Positions 1 to 11,192 of a stretch of 64,000 bases of DNA are shown piece after piece. Made by a program: the position numbers and the translations under genes. This stretch comes from Acanthosoma haemorrhoidale. Taxonomy: Eukaryota; Arthropoda; Insecta; Hemiptera; Acanthosomatidae. The notes under the pieces were generated by a model. It was not told where the DNA came from, did not search any database, and saw only the letters and a program-made list of their open reading frames with translations. Each line of letters starts with the position of its first letter. Position 1 is the first letter of the stretch. The DNA lies in assembly GCA_930367205.1 (NCBI GenBank), contig OV884012.1:35789520-35853519 (forward strand), read 5' to 3'.

Positions 1-370
1 TGCCATGCAGTCCGCCGAACCGAACAGGTAATTAATAGATCATTCAAATTAACAGTTATGTCCCTCAAGGATTATGTTAATTAACCATAATGAGACAGCT
101 CAAAAAATATTTATTAGTGCACGTTTTAGCGGTCTTATTTCTCATTAGGGGCCCTAAGCGCTATGTAAATGAGGGCTTATTAGTAAGATATGCAGGCGCT
201 GATGAAGAAATGAGTACAATGCCTCCTGCTTTCCAGTCCATTGTATTCAATTAATATTAACTTTTGACACACACTCGGGTCGTCCAATTATTGCTCTCTT
301 TCCGCAGATACATTATTCTGTTTGAAGTTATTGTAAATTGTGACAGCAATGAGTAACAGAACACAGGACT

Positions 371-432
371 GTCTTCATAGTGCAGTGGCTAGAGTGTGTG
401 GTTACTAACTAACTAAGGAGACCCAGGCTTGA
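371..432 (+). repeat. tRNA-like SINE head (candidate)
   Basis: A box-A-like CAGTGGCTAGAGTG at about 380 is followed about 30 bases later by a box-B-like GGCTTGAATCC at 426-436. The order and spacing resemble the internal RNA polymerase III promoter of tRNA-derived SINEs. It sits just 5' of the truncated LINE at 452, so it may be a separate short insertion. No cloverleaf folds cleanly, so it is not called a tRNA. No second copy was seen in this window, which keeps confidence low. Confidence 0.3.
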
Positions 433-451
433 ATCCTATTATTCCTATCAT

Positions 452-1436
452 TCAAGGGTTTAGGGTAGCGTCCTGGGCCCCATCCTCTATAATCTATACA
501 CCGCTGATACCCCCTCAACCCCCAACACCTTCTTGGAAACATTTGCAGATGACACTGCAGTCCTGTCATCCCATCCAGACCCCGATATAGCATCCCGTAA
601 CCTGCAAAACACCTTGATGAGATCGAGTATTGGTGCAACCAATAACGGATCAAAGTTAATGAATCAAAATGTTCCCACATTACCTTCACCCTCCGTCGCA
701 AGTCTTGTCCACTAGTTTATTTTAATTCTTTTCTCCCTGTATCCGAGTTAGTACGGTACTTAGGCTTCCATCTCGAAAAACGACTGACCTAGAACCTACA
801 TACGAGGCTAAAAAGACAAGAACTAAACAGGCGCTTTGGACAACTGTACAGGACATCCCATCTCTCAATAGAAAATAAATTACCAATCTACAAAGTTATA
901 CTTAATTAATTCTGGACATATGAAATAGAGCTATGGGGGACAGCAAAAAAGTCGAACATCAAGCGTATCCAATCCTTGCAATAAAAAGTCCTGAGAACAA
1001 TAGTAAATGCATCTTATTATGTCAGCAACAAAACCCTTCATAACGACCTCATAGACCCTACATTCTAGAACTCATCCCTTCCAAGTTTATGAAATTCCAC
1101 AGTAACCAACCACCCTAATTCCGTAGCACAGTCATTGCACTGCACCACTCATCCCTATAATCATCATCGGAGGCCCCTGGCAATGGCCAGTTTCTCCAAT
1201 CATGTCCTGAGCGTCTGTGGCTCTCGCGCTCTTTGTCAGGCTCCATCCACTGAGTTGGTACTCGTGATGGACTTTCAAAGACTCCGCTTCCTCTTTCGCA
1301 TGCGAAGGAGGGGCCGTTTGTAAATATTGTATGAATGAGCGAGTGAATGATGAATTGTAAATATGGTATGAATGAGAACATTTGTCTCAATTACTTATTG
1401 TCTAATAAGGCAGATTGTAAATTTAGCTTAATAAAG
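452..1436 (+). mobile_element. Jockey-type LINE, 5'-truncated, copy A
   Basis: The reverse transcriptase begins abruptly inside the block GSVLGPILYNLYTAD and carries the catalytic box TFADDTAVL (near 540-565). The usual Jockey continuation follows: a WCNQ.RIKVNE-like thumb start, HITFTLRR, and remains of the C-terminal domain. A one-base loss near 607 shifts the frame, and several stops follow, so the copy is dead. The 3' end is a non-coding tail ending in AATAAAG at about 1430, shared with copies at 9893, 23590, 25588 and 28758. 5' truncation with a common 3' end is the normal result of target-primed reverse transcription. An LTR retrotransposon begins 25 bases downstream. Confidence 0.82.
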
Positions 1437-1461
1437 AATATTACACTGTATATGACTATAT

Positions 1462-1664
1462 AGTTAAATCACTCCACAAAGCGTAAGGCTTTTTAAAAAG
1501 AACTCTTTATTGAAGTACAAAACACAAGGTTGAAAACTATGAATGACTTTGAGCTATGACAGAAAGAAGAAGAATGAGAGCGAGAACCGTAGGCTCAGGC
1601 TATATATAGGGGGAGTCTAATCCTGGATTAACCAATGTTTGGTATTAATTGTTGACCTTTAACT
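1462..1664 (-). repeat. 3' LTR of the gypsy-like element
   Basis: This 203-bp copy matches the LTR at 7036-7238 except at one base (A at 1586 versus G at 7160). It starts AGTTAAATC and ends CTTTAACT on the plus strand, giving short inverted ends. Read on the minus strand it has a TATATATA box and an AATAAAG polyadenylation signal, as expected for U3 and R. Confidence 0.96.
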
Positions 1665-1676
1665 CCTCCCTCCCGA
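1665..1676 (-). other. polypurine tract of the gypsy-like element
   Basis: Directly inside the 3' LTR the minus strand reads GGGAGGGAGG, a pure-purine run. In LTR retrotransposons such a tract survives RNase H cleavage and primes plus-strand DNA synthesis. Its position against the LTR edge fits exactly. Confidence 0.88.
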
Positions 1677-2944
1677 AGATCAAGCATTACTCCGGAAATG
1701 CAAAAAAAAAAGAAAGAATCTAATCTTACTTTCAAAGAGTTTGACATACCCAGAGCATTCATAGTTGTTCTTACAGAGGTATAATAATTTTTACAAAAGG
1801 GCATAAAGTGAACATAAAATTTTATCAAAAGTAACTTAAAATTTTTATTGGTTCCTCGATTTGATAAAGTATTAAAGAAACTCTCTTATATAAACTGTAT
1901 CAAAAGTTTAGTAAATGGCACATTACAGTATTTGATATGGCGTTACTAAGATAGACAATATGAAATGAAAATTACTATTATCAGTTCGTAGTCTTAATGA
2001 ATCAAAATTATAAATACAAAAATTAAAATAACATTTTCTTATTAAATTAATATTAATATGCTTTATTCTTATAACATTGGTAAACGCTTAAATACTAGAA
2101 AATAACTCCATTAATTATTCAATCATTTATACATAGACAAGAATAATTAAAATTATTAGTTCCTTAAATTATATCTCGTTAACCGGTTAATATATGTAAA
2201 ATATTAATTACAAGTTAACTTGTTGCTCAGAATATATTCTAGAAATATTTCATGGTTACATTGTAATGGAAAGGTTTGTTCCACTTATAATTAATAGTTC
2301 TTACTTAATTATACATATGGATAATTATTCTTTTATTATAGTTAGACTATATGAAGAATAAACAATTGACAATTAGTCTCGTGCTTAATAGTTGTTGGCT
2401 TAGGTAATAATCCTTCAGTGTAAGTACCTTGTATGTAACTGAAGCTTAAATGACGAATAGTCAGATACGTCTTTTAAACTAAAAGTAAATATTTAACTTC
2501 ACAAAGCTGATTAGATGTAAAGGTTTAAACATCGCCTAGTTTGATTCTCAAGGAGTGCAATTATTTGACTTTTAATTCTTAAGCGGTAAACAACTTAATC
2601 CAAGAAATAAAACATAGCCAAATTCTAAATTTGCTATAATCTCTAAATAGCAGATTCTTTGTACCTTAAATGATCTGTAGGGTAATTGTTTATAAATGGA
2701 ATTAAAGTAATCCCTTCTGATGTATACGTGAGTGAAATGAAAAGCACACAACTAACTTAAGAATTTTAAAGCAACTTCATACTTTCATTCCGATCTACAG
2801 CTATCCTCAAAGAACGGTTAAACAACCTTGAACACCTTGAATCATCTAGTGGTAAAGCCAGTAGTTTAAATGTTCTCATCATTATATCAATTATAAACCA
2901 ATTTAGTGAATAATAAATATTAAAGCATATACTAAATTTGCCTT
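1677..2944 (-). other. 3' internal region of the gypsy-like element, no intact gene
   Basis: About 1.27 kb lies between the end of pol and the polypurine tract. Related errantivirus-like elements keep an env gene here. This stretch is very AT-rich with frequent stops in all frames. The longest open piece (1628-1828, minus) has no recognisable feature. An env gene is therefore absent or decayed beyond recognition. The region may now serve only as untranslated spacer. Confidence 0.6.
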
Positions 2945-4240
2945 TTAGATACTACTGCGGCTACTGGGACCTGGATCTCGATGAGCGTCCGTGTCATTGT
3001 CGCTTTCCGCAATAAAATATTTCTTCCTCTGTCTATTAGGTCTTTTGACATTGTTGATGTGGGTGTTGCCTACTTTTATTCTATTATACAACGGATACTT
3101 TTTTGGTTAAAACCAAATATAAATCTTGGGTGTCTTAATAAACTCTTCTGAGTTAAGCTCGGGAGGTTCCTCACGACTTTGATTCAGTTTTTCGTTTCTT
3201 GTTCCTTTTATATATTCTATCTTTTCCTTGACTGTGTTGTGCAAGTTCTTTAATTGTTGGAAATAATCATTGATATATGTTGCCTGTATGTCGTCAGTTT
3301 CATATGTATCTTTTGTTTTTCCAAAAGTATTTTCGTTTGGAGTTAGTTTTAAATTTTGGTTCAGGGTGTTGTTATAGGCTATCATACTTGTTTGTACAAT
3401 CCTTTCAAATTTGATTTTCTTATTCTGATTAATATTTATTCGCATGATTTCGTTTAGCGTTGCGTGACATTTATTCAGGATTCCTAGTGAATTCGAATGA
3501 TTTGTGCTGGTATAATGGATCGTTATGTCCGTGGCTTTGCAAAATTGCTGGACCAAAATATTATTAAATTCCTTACCGTGGTCTGCGCAAATACGCTCCG
3601 GTATAGGGTATAGACTGATATATTGTTCTAAGCTTTGGCAAATGGTTAAGGCATTTTTGTTATTAATAACCTGGGCATATAGGCGTTTCGAGAATGTATC
3701 GATGGTTGTAAATATTATCCTGTTATCAAACTGTAACAAATCCATCATTATTTCCTGGAATGGTTTATTACGAGTTGGTGTTAGCATCAATTTGCATTGT
3801 ATCGGGTTTCTGTCATACTTATTTGTTTTACAAATATCGCATTGGTTTATGATTTCTGTTATCTTGTCCTTCATGTTTGGAAAGTAAATCTTTCTTTTCA
3901 ATTGGTTATAAGTTTCCAAAATACCACGATGGCAAGTCTTACCGTAGTGGTAATCCAAGATCGCTTGTTGTTGGTCACTTAACTCGGTAATGTCTTCACA
4001 CAACAGGAAATACCTCTTAAGTTTCACTGTTTTATATTCCTTTTCAATTAATTTTTGTATTCGTTTAAAGTAGTCTTCATAAATTTCGTTCAATGTTTTA
4101 AAATCTGTTTGGCAGTATATACCGTATACCTTGTCTGGTTGTAATACCTCCAATAGTAATTCATCCAATCTTTCGACATTATTAATTTGTAATATGTATC
4201 TATTTTTCTCAAATATTTTTTTTTTTATAAGTGATTCCAT
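2945..4240 (-). pseudogene. pol: pol integrase domain, disabled
   Basis: The open frame starts at 4240 and runs 377 codons to a TAA at 3107-3109. The same frame then stays open for another 53 codons, rich in basic residues, to a second TAA at 2945-2947, so the first stop is probably a premature one. The N-terminal zinc-binding residues are H98, H104, C134 and C137 (CDIC). The catalytic core shows D167 (in MMDLLQF) and D220 (in CADHGKEF). At the D-35-E position the residue is N256 (in SLGILNKCH), where relatives have glutamate. Integrase inserts the DNA copy into chromosomes; with the glutamate lost this copy should be inactive. Numbering follows the 377-residue frame. Confidence 0.9.
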
Positions 4241-4574
4241 GGGTTCCTCTTTTTATTTATAATAATAAAAGTTTTCAAATGGTAAATATCCAATATACCG
4301 ATATAATATTCAAATTATGAATGTATATGAGCCATACACATATATAAACAAATATCATTAATAGCACTTATACCATTATACAATAATAATGAATCAATCA
4401 ACTAAATGGATTAAGTGATTATGACAGAACTTGACGATAACTCCTTAGGTTGTACTAAGTTTACTGATTATAATAATAGTCTTTTTGTATAAACTTTCTA
4501 AAGTTTGTAAGTCATCCGATTAGTATTATTTCATTATTATTTGAAAATAATAAAAGAAAATTTTTTTTTTTTTC
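4241..4574. other. junction replacing RT palm/thumb and RNase H
   Basis: Between the broken reverse transcriptase and the integrase there are about 330 bases of AT-rich sequence with no coding similarity visible, ending in a run of 13 T (4561-4573). In gypsy-like elements this interval encodes the FxDD active site, RT thumb, connection and RNase H, roughly 400 residues. At least about 1 kb of coding sequence has therefore been lost or replaced. The T run abutting the break could be a slippage or end-joining scar. Confidence 0.75.
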
Positions 4575-5707
4575 TTCTTTTTAAAGTCGTATTCTATCGC
4601 ACAAAAAACATTTCTGATGCTAAATGCTGTTTTCGGAATCGACCCTTCATCCATCGGGATCTGATGGAACCCTGATTTTAAGTCGATTGTTGTGAAGTAC
4701 TTCGCTCCTTTGAGTCTGTTTAGTACGTCTTCGATATTTGGTAAGGGGAATTTATCATTCGTGGTTTGCTGATTAAGTTTGCGGTAGTCTATGACCATTC
4801 TCACTTTCTTAATCCCACTAGCATCCACCTTTTTCGGCACTATCCATAGTGGCGAGTTGTAAGGTGAATTGCTTTTCCTGATTATTCCATCCCTTAACAA
4901 TTTTCGTACTTCCTCTTTGATTTGAACCTTAAACTGCTCGGGGTACCTGTAATTCCTTGTATATATTGGGTCATTACTCTTGGTACTAATCCGATGCTTT
5001 ATTAGGTTGGTTGCTTGAAGCCTTTCGTCTTCCTTCTTTATTATCTCCCCATTGTCGGAGATTATTTTTACCAATTTATTTTCCAATTCTATTGGTAAAT
5101 GTTTCGTTCTTAGTGCATCTTTTATTTCCTTTTCATTATGCATGAGGTTTAATTCATTTTTTGAGTCCTTAAATCTGAATATGTTGTTCCCGATCACTAT
5201 GTGATTTTCCGTACAGCATATTTTCATTTTTAAGTCTCTCATTGTTTCGAATCCCAACAAGATGTCGAACCTATTTGAAAAGGGGTAAACCAAAAATTCG
5301 ATCATTTGATCTATGCCCAATGCATTTTTAATGTTTACCTTTACACTCGAATTGCCTTCGTCGTAACCCGTAGGTGTCTTTATGGAAAATTCTTTTTTTA
5401 TTAATTTGAACCCATGTTTCTTCACCACTTCTGGGCGTATATAATTCTTCGTCGCCCCTGTATCAACTAGCCACTTGTTGTTCTTGAAGTCCAAGATATA
5501 AGGTAGGTCATTTGCATAATGCAATTCTTCACATTGCCTGGTCGCCTTATTTTGTTTGTTACCTTTATTTTTATTATCTATAGTTTTTTTGTTTTTGTCT
5601 AAAATTGTTCCCTGTCTTCTAAGGGGGGTGGATCGTCTTGTAACTGTCCTGGATCTAAAAAATAATTTTCTAGACGATTTATTCTCTCTTGGAGTTCTTG
5701 AATTACC
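4575..5707 (-). pseudogene. pol: pol protease and N-terminal reverse transcriptase, truncated
   Basis: This frame is open from the stop at 5708-5710 to about 4526. The region beyond about 5600 overlaps gag in another frame, as expected if pol is reached by frameshifting. The aspartic protease motif WLVDTGATKNYI lies near 5450. The reverse transcriptase fingers and early palm follow: NSPYNSPLWIVPKK, VRMVIDYRKLN and YFTTIDLKSGFHQIPM, with the first catalytic aspartate in TTIDL. Shortly after KTAFS the similarity stops in a lysine run encoded by the T tract. The FxDD box is missing, so DNA synthesis by this protein is impossible. Confidence 0.92.
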
Positions 5708-6738
5708 CTATCCTTGTCATCCTCTACATGATGCGCTCTGTCACTAGCTGTCCGCATGGACACCGTTTGCGGGTAATTCGGAATTTGTTGGTTGTTTGTT
5801 GGTTGCTTTTGTTGCGGTTGGTTAAAATAATTATGTTGTGCCTGAGGCGTCTATTTTTATTGGTAGTTATAATATTGTTGGGGTCGTTGAGCGTACTTAT
5901 TATAATTATAATTATAATTATCATTATAACGCGGTTGATATTGTGGTTGCGGCGCATATTGCTGTCTCTGATAGTTGGGATTAAAATTATTTCCTTTATA
6001 ATTGCCATGCGGTTTCTGTTGATATTGTGGTCTTTTAATTGGTCTATTATGTTGTCCTTTTTCTTCGTTCGATTCTTTATTAAACACTTGGTTTTCATAA
6101 ACCGACTCTACCACAAACGAAGCTTCTTTTCTCAAGAGGTTATATAAATCATTCAATGTCCGGTAACGACTGTTCTGCAGGAATATAGCTACTGTTGGGT
6201 GCAGGTTTTTTACAGCCTCCTGGCTTATATCATTATCATAACGCGCAATTTCTTGCTCCTTGTCCCTTATCTCACTATCCGTATATATTCGGGAATAAAG
6301 GTCGCACCGTTTTATCTGCAGTCTTTCTATATAGTCAATGGGGTTCTCATTATGTTTAGGTTTCATGTTGGATATTTCCCTTGCTAATTGACAAATGGAC
6401 CGGTTATCTTGATAATGTAGCCTAAGGAATCCCAGCAATTCTGTAACCGAGGTGAACTGTTTATCGAACGTAGCGATTTTTGCGTTTCCCTCCAGTTTCG
6501 TTTTAGCACACATGAGTATGAGATCCTCATTTCTTAACCTATTTGCGTTGTCATATTGGCAAAACCTGGTCATCAGGTAAGTCACATTATCGATGTATAA
6601 TATAAGGTTCTCTGTCTTTCCGTTATAGATCGGAATGAACGTACAGTCACTATTCTTTGCCTTTTCGTGCTCCATTTCCGTGTTAGTCTCGTCAGAGTCA
6701 ACTTGTCTAATAGTATTAAGTCTGTCTACTAGAGACAT
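5599..6738 (-). pseudogene. gag: gag, interrupted by two in-frame stops
   Basis: The most likely start is the ATG at 6738 (MSLVDRLNTIRQ); an ATG at 6819 would add a hydrophobic leader unlike gag. The frame has a capsid-like helical part followed by a Q/N/Y/P-rich tail. TAA at 5857-5859 and TAG at 5851-5853 lie two codons apart. Beyond them the same frame is open to a TAG at 5599-5601. That part includes another Q/N-rich piece and a short heptad-like segment (IQELQERINRLEN) near 5690. I infer that the gag of active relatives ends near 5599 and that the two internal stops are lesions. No CCHC zinc knuckle is seen. Gag packages the element RNA. Confidence 0.82.
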
Positions 6739-7016
6739 AAATATATATAAAAATATAAAATTAAAATTAAATATAATACAAAGGTGTCTTCCTACCCTGA
6801 TGTAGAGTCCTTCGTCCAAAGCGTCCTTTTAAGGCCTCTGTAGCTCTGGCAGGTGACAACGTTCATTGGCTTGAGCGTCGGATGTTTGGAAACACCAGCG
6901 GTTCCTCCTCTGAAGTCGGTATGAAGTCAGTGACGTTCTTCTCGGAGTAAAAAGATGGTTGAATTCTACGGATTTTCTATAATCGGATAGAATTCGGTTA
7001 TCTTGAACAGCCCTCA

Positions 7017-7035
7017 AGGTCCAAGTTCGGGCGCC
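7017..7035 (-). other. primer binding site, tRNA-Lys type
   Basis: Immediately inside the 5' LTR the minus strand reads GGCGCCCGAACTTGGACC. The first ten bases match the 3' end complement of tRNA-Lys used by many retroelements, counting the last T of the LTR. This site primes minus-strand DNA synthesis. The leader from here to gag (about 6740-7016) is non-coding. Confidence 0.85.
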
Positions 7036-7238
7036 AGTTAAATCACTCCACAAAGCGTAAGGCTTTTTAAAAAGAACTCTTTATTGAAGTACAAAACACA
7101 AGGTTGAAAACTATGAATGACTTTGAGCTATGACAGAAAGAAGAAGAATGAGAGCGAGAGCCGTAGGCTCAGGCTATATATAGGGGGAGTCTAATCCTGG
7201 ATTAACCAATGTTTGGTATTAATTGTTGACCTTTAACT
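7036..7238 (-). repeat. 5' LTR of the gypsy-like element (promoter and poly(A) signal)
   Basis: This copy is at the right because the element is on the minus strand. A TATA box (7175-7182) and an AATAAAG signal (7079-7085 on the complement) place the transcription start and poly(A) site within the 203-bp repeat. Only one base separates it from the partner at 1462-1664. The ATAT at 7239-7242 repeats the one at 1458. Confidence 0.95.
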
Positions 7239-7242
7239 ATAT

Positions 7243-9892
7243 ATTGTGAACATTACTACTAAATACGTTTTGCGCGTTGAGACCGTTCAAAAAGTTTTTT
7301 ACATAGCTAATGTAAAGCGACTCATTAGTAGAAATTTTACCAAAACTTTTTTGTTAGGAATAGATTCTTAAAATGAAAAAAAAAACTTTTGAACAGTGAA
7401 CAGATGTAGCTAAATAATGGGGATTAGAAGATATTTGGAACGCATACCCATTAAATCTCCCTTATATGAACTATACTCTGATACCAATGATCAATAATTT
7501 ACATATTATTTTCGTCCGCAATGATGGATACAAGTTTTCCTGATATAGAAATAATCAACATGACATTATTTTCTAATGTACCTAACGAATGAATAAAATT
7601 ACTTAAACATATACTTACCTAACCTACAAAACTGTTGTATTATTATACAATATATATTATCATACATATAATCAAACATGTACCAGAAAAATATCTTGTG
7701 GTGAACGCCTGAATATCGTAGAATCGAACTCCCAAAGAAATAGCACTTAAAGGAATTTGTACGCTTGTTTGTGCCTCAATGATCTCTACATCCTCCTAAT
7801 TAGACATTCCGAAGTCTGAAAGATAAGTCATATTGTTAATGTGAGCAAAAAATAAATAATGGCATATTCACACAGGCCGAAGACATTCTGGCTCGGATCC
7901 CAGGAGTGAAAGATGATATCCACAAAGGTTAATTAGGTGCCAGATTTGTTAATATCAGTTCCAAAAACATGTTAAGCAATCGTGCCTTTTATTGGACTTG
8001 TGCCGTTATTTGTTTTAGGCAACATTTTCTCTAACTGTGTTTCACCACCTTCACCATTTACTTGATGACTAAAAATACACAGAATAAAATTAGCATCGTT
8101 TTTTTATTTCTTTTTCTCGTGCATTCCGTCTTTTCATTTCGCCTTTGTGCGTTTCTATAGATGAAATGTGGCCCACTAGCAATTATGGACAATATCGTCA
8201 TGTTCACCTGATGAGTAATGGCTCCACTCTGCTAGTTAATGATAAATAGATACTCCAGCAGGGGGTCCCCTCTTACCCGGTATCAACTGAGAACCAAGAA
8301 GCAAGGGGTCACCTATCAATACATTGAATAAGATCCGGAATACGAGGCCGTGTTAGGTTAGTTATAGGCGTTATCAACGGGTTCGTCCTATGCTCTGCCT
8401 TACACCTGCTGCAGGTTCAATCGTACTTCACTTTTCTGCATGTATATATTTGTACACGGTGGAACAGAAAATGACACAATCGATCTAAAACTACAAAGGT
8501 ACGTTCACCCCCTGGTCATGCCGTATGTGTTTCTTGAAGATATGATTTTATTTAAAAGCCAATTTTCGGTGATCAAGGTTTTTAAACTCTTTAGCTGATC
8601 CCGGTAGAAAAAGATCTGTAGTGTTAAGTAGACCACAATCTAGCCCTCCACTTCTAAAATTTCCGAGAGCTAGTTGTCCCCTTACGACATAAAGAGTATT
8701 TAACAAAGAGAACTAAGTAAATTTGATTTCTGAAAGATACTCAATACTTAATTATTTTTATGTCATTTATTTCGTTGGTATTTATTTTTTTTAAATACAC
8801 TTTAGCCCATGGCTGATTTATTAACATTGAACAATAATTAGCCATTAAAAGTTAAAACGAATTGTTTTTGAATCTGTAAAAACTTCAAGGTCTCGGAAAA
8901 AATTTACTTCAGTAAGCTTAAAAAAGAAAACGAGTGAAAGAATTTATTTATATGCATCCTGTAACTATTTTAAGGGGGACCTACTCTGATCATTTCCATT
9001 CCGACTTTATCCTATCTATGGTGATAATTTTATTAGCTATTCAAGGTATTCAGCGATATTATGGAATACTCTTATTAAATACGCTTTGTTGAATCATTTT
9101 TGAGACTGACCCACATACGAATTTGAGACAATCGGCTGGAGTACAAGCGACAGTGATGTTTGCAGATTACATTCCTGCAGACAACAATAGCTCAGCGACA
9201 GGACGTAGGAGACCATCAAATGCGGAATGAGAGAGCAGAGGATATCCCCTCCGAGGTATTAAACATTGCCTGCTATAGTAGTCCCGCTTTATGTCTAAAT
9301 CCAGCCGGCAGTAAAACCTAATAGGGCCACTTAGGAGTCAACTGAAATAGCTCGCTTTTCACTGCCAAGACGGCTTGCTTCCTCCCTCTCTGAAATATGA
9401 GTGCTTCTTCTTATGCTTCGTGTGTTCTATGTAGGCTCATAATGAAGGCGTCTTGGTCCCTTTACAGTATTTTGTTCGATAATTGAGTCATTTCACTTCA
9501 GTTTTATCTCTTGATGAAAGTTCTTGCAATGGCAAATACCTATTGGGGTAGCAGGTGCGTATGTTCTGTTAATTTAAGGGAGAACTTACCCTGCTCGTAT
9601 CCAGTCCGACTTTATCCTACCTAAGGTGGTAGGGGGTTACCTTACCGTTACCTTAACGGGGCCTGTAAGTTGTAATGATTTAGTTTTAATATTATGGGTA
9701 ATAATCCCCCTTTGAATAAGTACAGTTCCTTCTATTTTAGTACTAATGCTTTCAAGGGTTCAAACCGTTAATTAATGGTTTTTGTAGTTTATTATATAAC
9801 TATTTGAATATTAAATGGTAGCTTTTCACCTCAAAAATATTTCAAATAGTTATTTTTGTTCGTTGACAAATAATGTTCTCTAATTATATTGT
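7243..9892. other. unannotated AT-rich DNA with one imperfect direct repeat
   Basis: No gene or recognisable element is seen. One block, about 8968-9025, recurs in degenerate form at about 9574-9632. Both begin TTTAAGGG and share CCGACTTTATCCTA. The copies are about 600 bases apart and could be remnants of one element family. Confidence 0.5.
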
Positions 9893-10092
9893 TAAACTCC
9901 GCTTCCTCTTTTGCATGCGAGGGCGGTAACAGCTATGTGGATTTTGGAGGTCTCTGGGCTGTTTGTAAATACTCCATGAATGAGCGAGTGATGGAAAATT
10001 GTAAATATCGTATGAATGAGAACATTTAACACAATTACGTATTGCGCAATAAGGCGGATTGTAATTTTATCATAATAAAGAAGTTCATAAAC
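9893..10092 (+). mobile_element. Jockey-type LINE, 3' end only, copy B
   Basis: This fragment corresponds to the last 200 bases of copy A. It starts at the shared CTCCGCTTCCTCTT block and runs through GTAAATA, GAATGAGCGAGTGA and ATTGTAAATAT to ATCATAATAAAG. Only 3' untranslated sequence is present, so it is a severely 5'-truncated insertion. It retains the block TATGTGGATTTTGGAGGTCTC that copy A has lost and copies C and D keep. Confidence 0.82.
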
Positions 10093-10125
10093 CAAATATA
10101 TTGTATTTAGTTCTGTGAACAATAC

Positions 10126-10850
10126 TGTGGTTTTGTAAAAGTCTTACGAGTCACCAATAGTATCACGTATTTTTTGACAATCAATTTTTTTTTTTCAGTA
10201 GCCAAGATGATTTAACACAGAAACTTTATGTTTCATGTATTTTGGTTCGAACATGCCTAGTAGTTTTTGACCATAGGTAGACTCTCACTACCTTCCCGAA
10301 CCCACCCGCGCCTCCTTTAGGCATCCCATACCCCATATCCTTCAAATAGGACTCCCCTTAGTGAAAGGCACCCATCAATCCAAAATAATTTTCCTTTTAT
10401 TTTTCCCACATCCTATTTTTTATAAGTTTGAGAGCTATGAGAAAAAAAAAAGAAGTAGTTTTTGACAAACATTAAGTTAATAAGTACCTTTAGAGATAGT
10501 GTTTTCTTGAAGATGGAGTACGGGGAAAGTTGTCAAATGAAGAAATTGGTTAACTTAGGAAGGGATATAGGCTAAATGAAGGGTTTCATAATACCAAAAT
10601 AAGACGTTTGAAAATTGCTATAATTATTTTAGATTAGGGAAGTGGTAAATGAGATATGTGTGTGAGAATGGAGATTTAATTGTAAACGATTGGTTTTCCA
10701 AATGTTTTTGTAGATAAAACTATTTTGTTTCAAAAATCGATATACTTAAGGTCGCATTGAAGCACCTAGTATATAGGCTAATCCTCCTGCAGTCACATAC
10801 ACAAATCCTGGCTTACACACTCGAGTAATTCATCGTTATCGTCATTCGAC
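10126..10850. other. no recognisable feature
   Basis: AT-rich DNA with scattered homopolymer runs and no supported gene or repeat. Confidence 0.5.
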
Positions 10851-11192
10851 AGTTAAATAATCTTTGTAGAGGAGAGTCTTTTAAAAGAAAAGAAAGAAAA
10901 GCTTTATTACGAAATAAAACTAAAACGCTGGTATATAAAAATATTAAGAGTTACGTTACTACATACTGGGTGAAATTTATGGGAACAAGTGTGATCTGGG
11001 GCTAAATCTGAGGGTAGTTTTGGGAATAGGGAGGGAGGTCTTGGAGGGATGCGGTCGCTTATTTAAAAACCAACAGGAAACATCAGCGACTTCCATGAAG
11101 TCACGAGGAAGGTATACACTAGAATGGGCTTGCTTCTACTCTTAGCATTATATATAATACTAGCATTATAATATTCTTAACATTATATAACT
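10851..11192 (-). mobile_element. solo LTR, AGTTA/AACT family, copy 1
   Basis: About 342 bp is clearly homologous, in opposite orientation, to 61879-62247. On the minus strand it begins AGTTATATAATG and ends TTTAACT. It has a TATATACC box followed by an AATAAAGC signal near the end, the order expected of an LTR. No internal retrotransposon sequence is attached. No convincing target duplication flanks this copy, and its edges are uncertain by a few bases. Confidence 0.68.

Larger units (their letters stand above)
1458..7242 (-). mobile_element. Ty3/gypsy LTR retrotransposon, errantivirus-like, defective but recently inserted
   Basis: The element spans 1462-7238 (5,777 bp) between 203-bp LTRs, with a direct ATAT on each side (1458-1461 and 7239-7242). 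Its parts read on the minus strand: LTR, primer binding site, gag, protease, partial reverse transcriptase, integrase, a non-coding 3' region, polypurine tract, LTR. The AGTTA...AACT ends and ATAT target resemble insect gypsy/17.6-type elements. The two LTRs differ at one position only (1586 versus 7160), so the insertion is young. Yet gag and pol contain stops, most of RT and all of RNase H are missing, and integrase lacks its catalytic glutamate. It was probably moved in trans by a complete relative. Confidence 0.96.

Noticed and set aside
5590..5610. Programmed -1 frameshift heptamer between gag and pol
   Set aside because: The gag-pol overlap is real, but no canonical X XXY YYZ heptamer is present near the gag stop, so no site is claimed.
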